64,000 nucleotides of DNA from CAZRHR01 sp964599915 (GCA_964599915.1 CAZRHR010000002.1:1-64000), one strand, 5' to 3'. Counted from the stretch's first letter, positions 1 through 8,118 are shown. The notes: generated from the sequence alone by a model not told the origin. Made by a program: numbers and translations.

Positions 1-11
1 GGGAGCAAGGC

Positions 12-74
12 TTACAAAGCTTTGAGTTGGTCTTCCGGTTGCTCCCAAAGTAGGTCCGCTTGCACCAGTGTCAC
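12..74 (-). pseudogene. Possible nitrilase-family gene start, interrupted by a stop
   Basis: A GTG on the minus strand (74-72) overlaps the gatC stop by 4 bases (GTGA), the usual sign of translational coupling. The 20 codons that follow read VTLVQADLLWEQPEDQLKAL. This resembles the first strand of carbon-nitrogen hydrolases (nitrilase / omega-amidase family), which often begin with a hydrophobic strand, then Q-x-D-L-x-W-E. The frame then meets TAA at 14-12, where GAA would restore the family-like continuation ALLP. Either the gene is broken, the base is a sequencing error, or the likeness is chance. Only 74 bases are visible, so the call is tentative. Confidence 0.35.
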
Positions 75-412
75 ACGAAGCGGGGACAATATCCCTCAGA
101 TTTGTCCAGCACCTTGGGGACGCGGAAATAATCTGAATCCCTCTTAGGTGCATTTTGTAAGGCCGCATCATGGGAAAGAGAAGGCGCGGGAACATCAGCG
201 CGGGGAAGATCACGCTGCTCGGCCGTGAGGGTAAACACTGTATCGGACAAGTAGGTGAGAGGCGGAACACCGGTGACATCCAGCTCGCTCAACTTATCCA
301 TAAAACCGGTAATCTTTTCCAATTCAGGAATTAAAGCAGCTTTTTCTTCGGGAGAAAAATCCAGTTTGGCCAATTGGGCTAACTTATCAATAAGTTCGGG
401 CGTGATGTCCAT
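71..412 (-). CDS. gatC: Asp-tRNA(Asn)/Glu-tRNA(Gln) amidotransferase subunit C
   Basis: GatC (113 aa) is the small subunit that stabilises GatA in the GatCAB amidotransferase, which converts misacylated Glu-tRNA(Gln) or Asp-tRNA(Asn) to the correct amide form. The protein starts MDITPELIDKLAQLAKLDF, the typical N-terminal helix, and has the family E-K-I pattern around residue 35 and a C-terminal R-x-D-x-x-x-F-x-V-P-K-V-L segment. Length is normal. A longer open frame extends upstream to 634 but is low-complexity and unlike GatC. The ATG at 412 lies 18 bases after a TAnnTTTG -7 element, which supports it. gatA and gatB are not in the window. Confidence 0.93.
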   Translation of the reverse strand: MDITPELIDKLAQLAKLDFSPEEKAALIPELEKITGFMDKLSELDVTGVPPLTYLSDTVFTLTAEQRDLPRADVPAPSLSHDAALQNAPKRDSDYFRVPKVLDKSEGYCPRFV

Positions 413-429
413 GATGTAGTCTAAGAAAA

Positions 430-437
430 CAAAGATA
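430..437 (-). promoter_or_regulatory. Putative -7 element for gatC
   Basis: On the minus strand the octamer is TATCTTTG, a full match to the Bacteroidota -7 consensus TAnnTTTG, 17 bases before the gatC ATG. No clear TTTG lies 19-21 bases further upstream, so only half the promoter is well supported. Confidence 0.45.
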
Positions 438-624
438 AAAAACTGCGCCTTTGTTTTATGAAGCGGAAAGAAGAGTTCTTTGAAAGACCACCTACCCTTC
501 CCCTTTAGGTAGAGAAACTTATTTGAAAAATCCGTAAACTTGAATCCTGAAAACAGAGGTAAGCAATGAAATAACCAGTTGCTTTGCCCAACGAAAACCA
601 AGTAAAACTGCAAAAACAAATCCC

Positions 625-963
625 ATGGATGCACAAAAAGTGGACATGTTTATCATGGCAAATGCCAAGTATTTTGAAAGTCACCACCTCAATATGGTTC
701 GGGAAAGGCTTTTGGCCGTGAATGAGGACAAGTGGGTACTTATTTCTACCATGCAGTACAAAGATCCTACCACCTCTTTGATTGTGTCATTATTGGCAGG
801 AGGCTTGGGTATCGACCGCTTTATCATTGGCGATGTGGGGTTGGGTGTAGGTAAGCTTTTAACCTGCGGAGGAATGGGCATTTGGACCATTATCGACTGG
901 TTCATGATTCAAAAAGCCACCCGCGAAAAAAACATGGAGAAAATCCAGCAGTTTTTATATTAA
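625..963 (+). CDS. TM2 domain membrane protein
   Basis: A 112-aa protein with a soluble N-terminal half (about 1-48) and a TM2 domain: helix one at about 50-66 (SLIVSLLAGGLGIDRF), the short loop with the family's G-D-x-G-x-G-x-x-K pattern, and helix two at about 76-92 ending in W-x-x-I-D-W. TM2 proteins are small inner-membrane proteins of unknown molecular role. It heads a tight run of membrane genes; the next gene begins at the base after its stop. A weak TTG-N21-TAAAACTG lies just upstream (579-610). Confidence 0.85.
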   Translation: MDAQKVDMFIMANAKYFESHHLNMVRERLLAVNEDKWVLISTMQYKDPTTSLIVSLLAGGLGIDRFIIGDVGLGVGKLLTCGGMGIWTIIDWFMIQKATREKNMEKIQQFLY

Positions 964-1383
964 ATGGTTTCCACAAGGAATAGGCTGTACCTTTTCCTTT
1001 TTCTGGCTTGTGTAGCCGGGTATATCTGGGTTGGATTACTCTTGAACGAAACCTTGGATGGGTCACCCGTGCAGGAAGTTTGTCTGCTCAAAAAGACCAC
1101 CGGCTATCCTTGTCCATCGTGCGGAACCTCTCGTTCGGTGATGTCTCTGTTACAGCACCAAAACTGGGGGCAGGCTGCGCAGTGGAACCCAATGGGCTAT
1201 GTGGTTGCGGCGCTCATGCTGGTGCTGCCCCCATGGCTGATCTTCGATGTAGTGAGTGGCAGACAAAGTTTGTTTATCACTTACCGGAAAATAGAATTTT
1301 GGCTTAAAAAACCCTGGTTGGCAGGACCTTTGATCGTACTGGTCCTTGCCAATTGGATTTGGAACATCATCAAAGGGCTATGA
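964..1383 (+). CDS. DUF2752 membrane protein
   Basis: 139 aa with three predicted membrane helices (about 7-28, 74-100, 117-137). Between the first two lies the DUF2752 hallmark: a short cysteine-rich segment, C-L-L-K-K-T-T-G-Y-P-C-P-S-C-G-T-S-R, followed by N-P-M-G. The cysteines face the periplasm in a typical prediction; function is unknown for the family. Its ATG directly follows the TM2 gene stop, and its TGA overlaps the next start (ATGA). TM2 and DUF2752 genes are often neighbours in this phylum, so a shared membrane role is a reasonable inference. Confidence 0.85.
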   Translation: MVSTRNRLYLFLFLACVAGYIWVGLLLNETLDGSPVQEVCLLKKTTGYPCPSCGTSRSVMSLLQHQNWGQAAQWNPMGYVVAALMLVLPPWLIFDVVSGRQSLFITYRKIEFWLKKPWLAGPLIVLVLANWIWNIIKGL

Positions 1384-1820
1384 TTGAGACGTCGACATTT
1401 TCTTACGTACCCAGTGAACACGAAACCGAAGCGGCCTCCAACAGTTATCTGATGTCGCTGGTGGCTGCGATGGTGGGATTGCCGTTGCCCATCGTGAATT
1501 TATTGGCCACCCTTGGCTTTTACCTTGGCAACCTCAAATCCACTCCCTTTGTGCGCTGGCATTGCACCCAAGCTTTGTTGTCACAATTGGGATTATTTTT
1601 TGCCAACAGTTTTGGATTTTGGTGGACGGTGTCTATCCTTTTTGGCGACGAAAGCCTAAGCAACGCCTATTTTGGTTACATGTTTACCTTGCTCGTGTTC
1701 AACCTTTGGGAGTTGGTCACCACCTTGGTGGCCGCCATTCAGGTAAGGAAAGGCAAACACGTGAAATGGTGGTTTTTTGGCGCACTCACAGACCTATTTA
1801 TTCCATCCGAACATGCATAG
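1380..1820 (+). CDS. DUF4870-like membrane protein
   Basis: 146 aa when started at the ATG that overlaps the previous stop (ATGA); an earlier ATG at 1353 would bury nine codons in the preceding gene. After a hydrophilic N-terminus there are about three to four membrane segments (19-42, 62-84, 95-117), with F-V-R-W-H-C-T-Q-A-L-L near residue 55. The F-x-x-x-H-x-x-Q-A pattern is typical of DUF4870-type proteins. No enzymatic motif is visible. It is followed, with overlap, by the M48 protease gene, so the four genes probably form one transcript. Confidence 0.65.
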   Translation: MIETSTFSYVPSEHETEAASNSYLMSLVAAMVGLPLPIVNLLATLGFYLGNLKSTPFVRWHCTQALLSQLGLFFANSFGFWWTVSILFGDESLSNAYFGYMFTLLVFNLWELVTTLVAAIQVRKGKHVKWWFFGALTDLFIPSEHA

Positions 1821-2607
1821 AATTCTCGTTCAAGGCTTGATTTTACTGGCTGCCTTTTTCGGTCTTTTCTTTGGACTCATGCAGCTCAATTGGGTGGGCT
1901 GGTTTGGTGCCCAAACGTGGTCTGACACCTTGGAAAAAGAATTAGGCGCTCTTTTTTGGGAAGCCTATTCGCTGGAACAAGAGGAAATTACAAATGCTGA
2001 AGCCAATGCGCAGTTTACCCATTGGGTGCTAGACCTTTGCGAGGCTAATGGCTTGCCAAGTGAAGATTTTAAGTTGCATTTGCTGCGACAAGAAGAAGTG
2101 AATGCCTTTGCTTTACCCGATGGGCATTTGGTGGTGTATAGCGGTCTGGTACAAAAAGCCGAAAGTGCGGAAGCTTTTTTAGGCGTGGTTTGCCATGAGC
2201 TGGCCCACATCCAATTGGCGCATGTAAAACAAAAACTTATAAAAGAAGTGGGGTTGTCTGTGCTCCTTTCCATGGTCACCGGAAATGGACATCCACAGGC
2301 TGTTCAAGCCGCCTTAGAAATGTTGTCCTCAACAGCTTTCGACCGAGAACTCGAGCGGGAAGCAGACCAAACGGCGGTAGAATACATGTTAAAGGCCGGA
2401 TTAAATCCTTTGCCTTTTGCAGATTTTATGGAAAACTTAGCCGATGAAAATTCGGAGTTAGAAGCGTATTTTTCATGGATGAGCACCCACCCTTCTTCTA
2501 AAGAGCGGGCAAAGGAAATCCGAATGCAGGCCGCAGGCCGGGAAAAAGAGGTGAAACGAAAACTTCAGATGGAGGATTGGGAAAGGTTTCAAGGGTTGGT
2601 TCAGTAA
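1813..2607 (+). CDS. M48 family zinc metalloprotease, membrane-anchored
   Basis: 264 aa from the ATG at 1813, which overlaps the previous stop; an upstream ATG at 1777 lies well inside that gene. One N-terminal membrane helix (about 4-22) anchors a peptidase domain with the zinc motif H-E-L-A-H near residue 130 and a downstream E-x-E-A-D that supplies the third ligand (E-R-E-A-D-Q-T-A). A late S-T-H-P-S-S-K-E-R segment is also typical of M48 peptidases (HtpX/Ste24/BepA-like). Substrate unknown; cell-envelope quality control is an inference from the family and from the membrane-protein neighbours. Confidence 0.88.
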   Translation: MHRILVQGLILLAAFFGLFFGLMQLNWVGWFGAQTWSDTLEKELGALFWEAYSLEQEEITNAEANAQFTHWVLDLCEANGLPSEDFKLHLLRQEEVNAFALPDGHLVVYSGLVQKAESAEAFLGVVCHELAHIQLAHVKQKLIKEVGLSVLLSMVTGNGHPQAVQAALEMLSSTAFDRELEREADQTAVEYMLKAGLNPLPFADFMENLADENSELEAYFSWMSTHPSSKERAKEIRMQAAGREKEVKRKLQMEDWERFQGLVQ

Positions 2608-2649
2608 ACCCCTTGATTTCAATTCACCTCAGTCCTTCTGTAAAAAATC

Positions 2650-2678
2650 GTCCCTCTCAGGTCAGCAGGGACTTTTGA
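2650..2678. terminator. Weak bidirectional hairpin
   Basis: GTCCCT (2650-2655) pairs with AGGGAC (2667-2672) across an 11-base loop. Reading right to left the stem is followed by GATTTTTT, and left to right by TTTT. It could end the protease operon or the small minus-strand frame. Six base pairs with a long loop is weak. Confidence 0.35.
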
Positions 2679-2765
2679 GAAAAAGGGATCATTCCCAGCC
2701 GGCTACCAGGTTGGTGTCAGGGATTGCGGAAGCGTGGCTAAAAGTATATCAGGCGGTTCAGGAAT

Positions 2766-2873
2766 TTAAGACAGCACATCCGTTGAGATTCCACCTAGTC
2801 CACCAAAGAGAATACTAAAAACAGAACCAAACCCACGCCTACAGAATTCATTTTCAGTCAATAGGTCTTTCAT
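2766..2873 (-). CDS. Possible 35-aa peptide with Gly-Gly motif
   Basis: A 35-codon frame begins MKDLLTENEFCRRGF and continues with a hydrophobic, glycine-rich tail containing F-G-G-L-G-G-I. The purine-rich stretch AAGGAAAAGGGG lies just before the ATG and a hairpin with a T-run lies about 95 bases downstream. A charged head with E and N, then Gly-Gly, loosely recalls peptide-bacteriocin precursors, but no transporter or immunity gene is nearby. I do not recognise a family. It may be chance or a gene remnant. Confidence 0.25.
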   Translation of the reverse strand: MKDLLTENEFCRRGFGSVFSILFGGLGGISTDVLS

Positions 2874-3056
2874 ACACCCCTTTTCCTTGGTCAAAACGAA
2901 AAGACCTTCGCAACAGGATTAGGCAAACAGGGAAACAAAACCGATTCCTCTCCTTTCAAAAATAGAAGACAAGGGCTTTACTATCCATTAAAATACGCTT
3001 TAAAGGAGCGCAAAACCCATTGAACATTTTGGTGACTAGGAATTGACCGTTCGGCA

Positions 3057-4901
3057 CTACTCCACCGTCACCGACTTCGCCAAATTCCTCGGTTGGTCCA
3101 CATTACAGCCACGAATCACCGCGATATGATAACTCAACAACTGCAAGGGAATCACAGACAGTAGAGGCGTAAGCACATCATCTACTTCTGGAATTTCAAT
3201 GACTTCATCGGCCAAATGACGCACTTCTGTATCTCCCGTAGTAACAATACCAATGATTTTTCCTCCGCGGGCTTTTACCTCCTGAATGTTGGACACAATT
3301 TTCTCATAGGAATGGCCTTTGGTAGCAATAACCACCACCGGCATGTTTTCGTCAATGAGTGCAATGGGACCATGCTTCATTTCTGCGGCAGGATAGCCTT
3401 CGGCATGGATATAAGAAATCTCCTTCAATTTCAGTGCGCCTTCTAAGGCGACGGGGAAATTGAATCCACGTCCCAGGTAAAGGAAATTTAAGGCATCTGC
3501 ATATTTCTCAGAGATTCTAAGAATTTCCGCATCTTGTTTCAAGACTTCGGTCACCAATTGGGGGATGTGATCCAGCTCTAAAAGCAATTGGCGGTAGCGG
3601 GATTCTGAAATGGTTCCTCTTTTGGCACCAATCATCAGGGCCATTAAGGTAAGCACGGTAACTTGCGCGGTGAAGGCTTTGGTAGAAGCCACACCGATTT
3701 CAGGACCGGCATGGGTATAAGAACCTGCGTGGGTAGCACGAGCAATGCTGGAACCCACGACGTTACAAATGCCTAAAATGGTTGCACCCCGATCTTTAGC
3801 CAATTGGATGGCGGCTAAGGTATCGGCGGTTTCTCCGGATTGAGAGATGGCCAAAACGATGTCCTCTTCATTGAGAATAGGATCGCGATAACGGAACTCA
3901 GAGGCATACTCTACTTCCACCGGAATACGCGCCAAATCTTCAAACAAATATTCGCCCACCAAGCCGGCATGCCATGACGTACCACATCCAATAATAATGA
4001 TGCGTCTGGCATTTATAATTTTACGTTCGAAATCTAAGATTCCGCCTAATGAAACCCGTCCCTCTTCCAAACTCAAACGGCCACGCATGCTATCCCGGAT
4101 AGACCTTGGCTGCTCATGGATTTCCTTTAACATGAAATGCTCAAACCCTTCCTTTTCCAATTGCTCCAATTCAATTTGAAGGTGCTGGATATAAGGTGTA
4201 ATAGGCTCATCACCAATGGTTCTAATGCGCAATTCATGGCCAGGACGAACCACCGCAATCTCTTCATCTTCCAGATACACCACGTTCTTGGTGTATTCCA
4301 CAATGGGCGTGGCATCTGAGGCGATGTAAAACGCATGGTTATCTTTTCCAATCCCAATAACCAATGGACTTCCTTTTTTGGCTGCAACCAGTTTGCCAGG
4401 CTCATTTTTATCCATCAATACAATGGCGTAAGCGCCAATAACTTCAGATAAAGCCAAGCGTAAGGTATCTTCTATAGGCAGGGATTCATTTTTTCGGATA
4501 TCTGCGATAAGATACACCAATACTTCCGTATCGGTGTCGCTTCTAAACACATAGCCACGGTTTTGCAAACCTTGTTTCAGGATGGCATAATTCTCAATAA
4601 TGCCATTGTGAATCATGACAATGTCCTCTTCCTGAGAAAAATGCGGATGGGCATTGGCATCATTTGGGGGACCATGGGTCGCCCAACGGGTGTGCCCAAT
4701 GCCAGCTTGCCCACTGGTGTCTTTCCCTAAACTATAGGTCTCCAAATCGGAAACCTTTCCTTTGCATTTAAACAGTTTCAGGCCATCTTTCATCAGGGCG
4801 ATGCCAGCGCTGTCGTAGCCTCTGTATTCTAACCTGCGTAATCCTTTAATAAGGATAGGATACGCTTCCTCTGGTCCAATATATCCAACAATCCCACACA
4901 T
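3057..4901 (-). CDS. glmS: Glucosamine-6-phosphate synthase (isomerizing)
   Basis: GlmS makes glucosamine 6-phosphate from fructose 6-phosphate and glutamine, the first committed step to UDP-GlcNAc for peptidoglycan and lipid A. The 614-aa protein starts MCGIVGYIG, with Cys2 the N-terminal nucleophile of the class II amidotransferase domain (about 1-220). Two SIS sugar-isomerase domains follow (about 290-425 and 460-600), with G-C-G-T-S-W-H-A-G and S-Q-S-G-E-T-A-D-T in the first, and the C-terminus ends K-S-V-T-V-E as in the family. It follows the DUF4270 gene by four bases on the same strand. No glmS ribozyme is possible at that spacing. Confidence 0.97.
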   Translation of the reverse strand: MCGIVGYIGPEEAYPILIKGLRRLEYRGYDSAGIALMKDGLKLFKCKGKVSDLETYSLGKDTSGQAGIGHTRWATHGPPNDANAHPHFSQEEDIVMIHNGIIENYAILKQGLQNRGYVFRSDTDTEVLVYLIADIRKNESLPIEDTLRLALSEVIGAYAIVLMDKNEPGKLVAAKKGSPLVIGIGKDNHAFYIASDATPIVEYTKNVVYLEDEEIAVVRPGHELRIRTIGDEPITPYIQHLQIELEQLEKEGFEHFMLKEIHEQPRSIRDSMRGRLSLEEGRVSLGGILDFERKIINARRIIIIGCGTSWHAGLVGEYLFEDLARIPVEVEYASEFRYRDPILNEEDIVLAISQSGETADTLAAIQLAKDRGATILGICNVVGSSIARATHAGSYTHAGPEIGVASTKAFTAQVTVLTLMALMIGAKRGTISESRYRQLLLELDHIPQLVTEVLKQDAEILRISEKYADALNFLYLGRGFNFPVALEGALKLKEISYIHAEGYPAAEMKHGPIALIDENMPVVVIATKGHSYEKIVSNIQEVKARGGKIIGIVTTGDTEVRHLADEVIEIPEVDDVLTPLLSVIPLQLLSYHIAVIRGCNVDQPRNLAKSVTVE

Positions 4902-4905
4902 AAAA

Positions 4906-6210
4906 TCAGTCTGTTATCCGGGTCAGTATAAATTTAATTTTCATGGGTGTTTGGGCATCTTTAGGACCGGCAAAAATGGCCCTCCTGGCTTCCGACACTT
5001 TGAGGTTGGTCAGCACAGGAAAGTCTATGTAAAATCCTTTGTCCGGAATACTTCCGCTTAACACCTTTTGAAAATATCTTGTAGGGCGTAAAATAAACGC
5101 TTTTTTGGTAGAGTTGTAGGTTCCGGAGAAATAATTTGATGTAATATCATCCATGGGCCGAATTAAATTGGCATCTGAATAGTAATAGGTAGATAATAAG
5201 GCGGGTAAGGTAAATCGTTCTATGTCGAATTCCTTTACCGGAAGCGTTATCTCCGCTTGATTCACAATCCATTTACCTTGCTGATTCAACTTGGTAAAGT
5301 GTGGAATTTGGCAGTAAATACGCAACCCCTGCATGGTTTGCAGATAGAGGTCTGGTTGCTGTGTATAGTTGTAAGAAGTATCAGCTAATTTTTGAGTAAC
5401 ACTAGGGTCACCTACCGAGTAGTCATGCGTAAATCGGTTAATGCGAATATTTTGCGACCCCGCCATGGAAATGGACACCGACTGAATGGGAGCGCTGGCA
5501 TTATTAAAATATAAAACGATGGAAGATCCGGTAGCAGATAAATCGAACGCGGCGATTCCTCCATTTCCGGGGGAGGGCTGGAAAAGATTGGCTTTTACAT
5601 ACAATCCTTTGAGTACCGCTCTAATGTTGCTGTTTTTGAGTGAATCTGCGTCCAAAAGGCGTTGACCCAAATCGTTGCTCAATCGAATCCGAAGACGAGA
5701 AAAATCTGCGCCAGTTCCAAACTGCGGCACAAATCCCCGGGTAGCCAAAGGCTGTGAGGCGATGGAAAAATTTTGATTGCTTTGGTGATATCCCGTAGTG
5801 GCGGGTGGAGGTAAAATGGAATCCAGCACTTCAAAAACCTGTAATTCCTGATAGCCGGTAAACTTACTCACATCTCCATATCCTCTGTGGAACTGAAGAA
5901 TCATCACCATAGAATCAATCTTTGGATTCACCCCAAAACTTTGAACTGGCTGTGTTATTGATACGGTGGATAAGAAGCCAGCTTGGGTTCTTCCCAAACT
6001 TGCATCCCACATGTCCCCTAACAAGGCATAACGCGCACCATCGGCACGCAAGGTATCGTCTCGTTCTACCCTGGCCAAAACCGTGAAAGTATCCACCACT
6101 TCCCCTTCAATAAATTCATCCGGAGGAATGATGTCGGGTCCATAAGCACTTTCCTCGGCACAACTGAAAAAAGTGAGTGACAGGAGGAGAAAATAAACGA
6201 TACTTTTCAT
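4906..6210 (-). CDS. DUF4270 family lipoprotein
   Basis: 434 aa from the ATG at 6210; a TTG two codons upstream is the only other option. A signal peptide with lipobox (L-T-F-F-S-C, cysteine near 17) marks an exported lipoprotein. The mature part opens with G-P-D-I-I-P-P and contains the G-D-x-x-D-x-x-x-G-x-T-x-A-G-F-L-S-T segment characteristic of DUF4270, a beta-rich family restricted to this phylum, of unknown function. It sits between the starch-synthase-like gene and glmS. The start lies just after a strong hairpin with a T-run (6217-6254), which may attenuate read-through from upstream. Confidence 0.88.
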   Translation of the reverse strand: MKSIVYFLLLSLTFFSCAEESAYGPDIIPPDEFIEGEVVDTFTVLARVERDDTLRADGARYALLGDMWDASLGRTQAGFLSTVSITQPVQSFGVNPKIDSMVMILQFHRGYGDVSKFTGYQELQVFEVLDSILPPPATTGYHQSNQNFSIASQPLATRGFVPQFGTGADFSRLRIRLSNDLGQRLLDADSLKNSNIRAVLKGLYVKANLFQPSPGNGGIAAFDLSATGSSIVLYFNNASAPIQSVSISMAGSQNIRINRFTHDYSVGDPSVTQKLADTSYNYTQQPDLYLQTMQGLRIYCQIPHFTKLNQQGKWIVNQAEITLPVKEFDIERFTLPALLSTYYYSDANLIRPMDDITSNYFSGTYNSTKKAFILRPTRYFQKVLSGSIPDKGFYIDFPVLTNLKVSEARRAIFAGPKDAQTPMKIKFILTRITD

Positions 6211-6216
6211 GGTCAA

Positions 6217-6254
6217 AAAATAAATATCCGCAAGGCACCATGGCCCTGCGGATA
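6217..6254 (-). terminator. Hairpin with T-run before the DUF4270 gene
   Basis: TATCCGCA (6225-6232) pairs with TGCGGATA (6247-6254), with further G-C pairing possible inside the loop. In minus-strand reading it is followed by TTTATTTTTTG. It lies between the glycogen-synthase-like stop and the DUF4270 start, only a few bases before that ATG. It is either an intrinsic terminator for the upstream gene or an attenuator in the leader of DUF4270-glmS. Confidence 0.6.
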
Positions 6255-6279
6255 AGCGCTAATTTTTATTTTACGTGCA

Positions 6280-7107
6280 TCAATCTGCAAGAACAACGGC
6301 ATCGATGAGTTCATCGTAGAGGGTCGCCATAGGTCCGGCCATGTCATCTTCGGGCGTACATTTTAAAAGTCGCACACCTGATTTCTCAGCAAAGGCCACT
6401 AAATCTTCGGAAACCGCTTCATTAGAGAGCACTACCGCATCAGAGTAACGAATACTTTCCTTCATGATGGACACGTAGCGGGTATCTTCCGGTGCATAAT
6501 CTTCTGATCGCATGTTGTTCCACAATACTTTTTCAGCAAATCGACCATCCAATGCGCCACTAAATTCATCTGTTTTATACAGTGAGGTAACCACCTTAGC
6601 GTGCTGATAAATAGGGTCTTCTTTCAATGCTGTTTTTAAATATACCGGAATCAATCCAGCCACCCAACCATGGCAATGAATGACATCTGGAATCCAGCCT
6701 AATTTCTTTACCGTCTCCAAAACACCGCGCGCAAAAAATATGGCACGCTCATCGTTGTCCTCAAAAAAAGTACCTGTTTGGTCACATAGGGTATGTTTGC
6801 GCCGGAAATACTCTTCGTTATCAATAAAATAAACCTGCATCCTAGCGGATGGAATAGACGCTACTTTAATGATAAGCGGCTGGTCTGAATCATTAACCAC
6901 CAGGTTCATGCCGGATAGACGAATCACTTCGTGAAGTTGGTGCCTACGTTCATTGATGCACCCATATCTTGGCATGAAATTTCGGATTTCAAAACCATTT
7001 TCTAAAATGGCTTGTGGTAATTGCCGACAAATTTTAGACATGTTTGTTTCTGTTCCCAAGTAAGGCTCCATTTCTTGGGTCACATATAAAATCTTACGTT
7101 TTTCCAT
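6280..7107 (-). CDS. Glycogen/starch-synthase catalytic-domain protein (N-terminal half only)
   Basis: 275 aa matching the N-terminal Rossmann half of GT5 glycogen synthases: V-T-Q-E-M-E-P-Y near residue 9, the long loop with R-N-F-M-P-R-Y, D-N-E-E-Y-F-x-R, and the mid-domain D-V-I-H-C-H-G-W. The C-terminal nucleotide-sugar half of full GT5 enzymes (about 480 aa) is absent. Such short versions are common in this phylum, normally upstream of a DUF4270 gene and divergent from panC, as here. ADP-glucose transferase activity is therefore uncertain. The start at 7107 is favoured because a perfect promoter (7156-7187) would start transcription near 7149, after the alternative ATG at 7158. Confidence 0.82.
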   Translation of the reverse strand: MEKRKILYVTQEMEPYLGTETNMSKICRQLPQAILENGFEIRNFMPRYGCINERRHQLHEVIRLSGMNLVVNDSDQPLIIKVASIPSARMQVYFIDNEEYFRRKHTLCDQTGTFFEDNDERAIFFARGVLETVKKLGWIPDVIHCHGWVAGLIPVYLKTALKEDPIYQHAKVVTSLYKTDEFSGALDGRFAEKVLWNNMRSEDYAPEDTRYVSIMKESIRYSDAVVLSNEAVSEDLVAFAEKSGVRLLKCTPEDDMAGPMATLYDELIDAVVLAD

Positions 7108-7155
7108 GCGGTGTATCTTCTGTGCTTCGGGCGGGTCTGCGTTTGAAACACTCTG

Positions 7156-7187
7156 CAAAATTAAGCAAATTTCGCCGACTTTTCAAA
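7156..7187 (-). promoter_or_regulatory. Promoter of the glycogen-synthase-like gene
   Basis: On the minus strand TTTG (7187-7184), a 20-base spacer and TAATTTTG (7163-7156) match the Bacteroidota consensus TTTG-N19/21-TAnnTTTG fully. The predicted transcript start is near 7149, about 42 bases before the ATG at 7107. Confidence 0.78.
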
Positions 7188-7278
7188 ATTCTTGTTTTAC
7201 TTTGTCTGCCATGGCCGGTGGTTTTTTGCCTGCCCATGCGGTAAACGAAATTTGTTTTTCCTTATTGTTTCAACCCAC

Positions 7279-8118
7279 ATGGAATTAATTCGCACCGCGG
7301 AGGCTCTTCAAATTTGGCGGAAAGCCCAAAACGACAAAAATGGTAGTGTAGGCTTTGTCCCCACCATGGGCGCACTTCATCAAGGTCATTTGTCCTTGGT
7401 CGCACAATCCGCTCAACATCACGACCAAACCTTGGTGTCCATTTTTGTAAATCCACTTCAATTTAACAACGCCAAGGACTTAGCGCATTATCCAAGAACA
7501 CAAGATGCAGACATTTCACTCCTGGAAAAAACGGGCTGCACCGCCATTTATCTTCCGGAGGAAAAAGACATCTATGGCCAAACCGTTCCCTTATCCTTTG
7601 ACCTTGGACCACTTGAACAATGGTTAGAAGGAGCGCATCGACCCGGACATTTTCAAGGTGTGGCCAATGTAATTGAACAACTGTTTTCTCAAGTGCAACC
7701 GAATGCCGCTTATTTTGGACTAAAGGACTATCAGCAATATTTAATTATTCGCCACCTCTCCGCACAAAGATTTCCCCACATTCGCATCGTTGGATGTCCT
7801 ACCCTGCGAGACGCACAAGGGCTAGCCATGAGTTCCAGAAACACAAGGCTTTCACCCGAAGCCTATCACCAAGCGCTGGTGGTTCCAAAACTTCTGCTTA
7901 CCATTCCTTCAGGGCACACCCACCAACCTTTTTCTGCTTTCACGGAACAGCTCCAACAAACGATACGTCAAAATCCGCTGTTAAGGTTAGAATATTTTTC
8001 GCTGAACCGTGCGGATAACCTACAACCTTTACAACACTTTGACCCTAACTTGCCCATGGTGGTTTCGGTCGCTTTCTATGCGGACGACGTAAGGCTCATT
8101 GACAATGTTTTGTTTTAA
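7279..8118 (+). CDS. panC: Pantothenate synthetase
   Basis: PanC joins pantoate and beta-alanine with ATP to make pantothenate, the coenzyme A precursor. The 279-aa protein has the nucleotidyltransferase signature V-P-T-M-G-A-L-H-Q-G-H at about 25-35 (HxGH type), F-V-N-P-L-Q-F-N near 58, Y-F-G-x-K-D-x-Q-Q near 150 and the M-S-S-R-N motif near 185. The start at 7279 fits the family N-terminus; the frame is open upstream to 7192 but adds unlike sequence. It is divergent from the glycogen-synthase-like gene. The panD gene that often follows is not here. Confidence 0.96.
   Translation: MELIRTAEALQIWRKAQNDKNGSVGFVPTMGALHQGHLSLVAQSAQHHDQTLVSIFVNPLQFNNAKDLAHYPRTQDADISLLEKTGCTAIYLPEEKDIYGQTVPLSFDLGPLEQWLEGAHRPGHFQGVANVIEQLFSQVQPNAAYFGLKDYQQYLIIRHLSAQRFPHIRIVGCPTLRDAQGLAMSSRNTRLSPEAYHQALVVPKLLLTIPSGHTHQPFSAFTEQLQQTIRQNPLLRLEYFSLNRADNLQPLQHFDPNLPMVVSVAFYADDVRLIDNVLF

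Larger units (their letters stand above)
2608..3056. other. 449-bp stretch without a long gene
   Basis: No frame of normal length is present. It holds a weak hairpin at 2650-2672 and a 35-codon minus-strand frame at 2766-2873, listed separately. No RNA gene or transposon end was recognised. Confidence 0.6.

Noticed and set aside
71..634. Extended 187-codon form of gatC
   Set aside because: The extra N-terminus is low-complexity and unlike GatC, and a -7 promoter element at 430-437 would lie inside it.
4902..4905. glmS ribozyme upstream of glmS
   Set aside because: Only four bases separate the upstream stop from the glmS ATG, so no leader exists to hold one.
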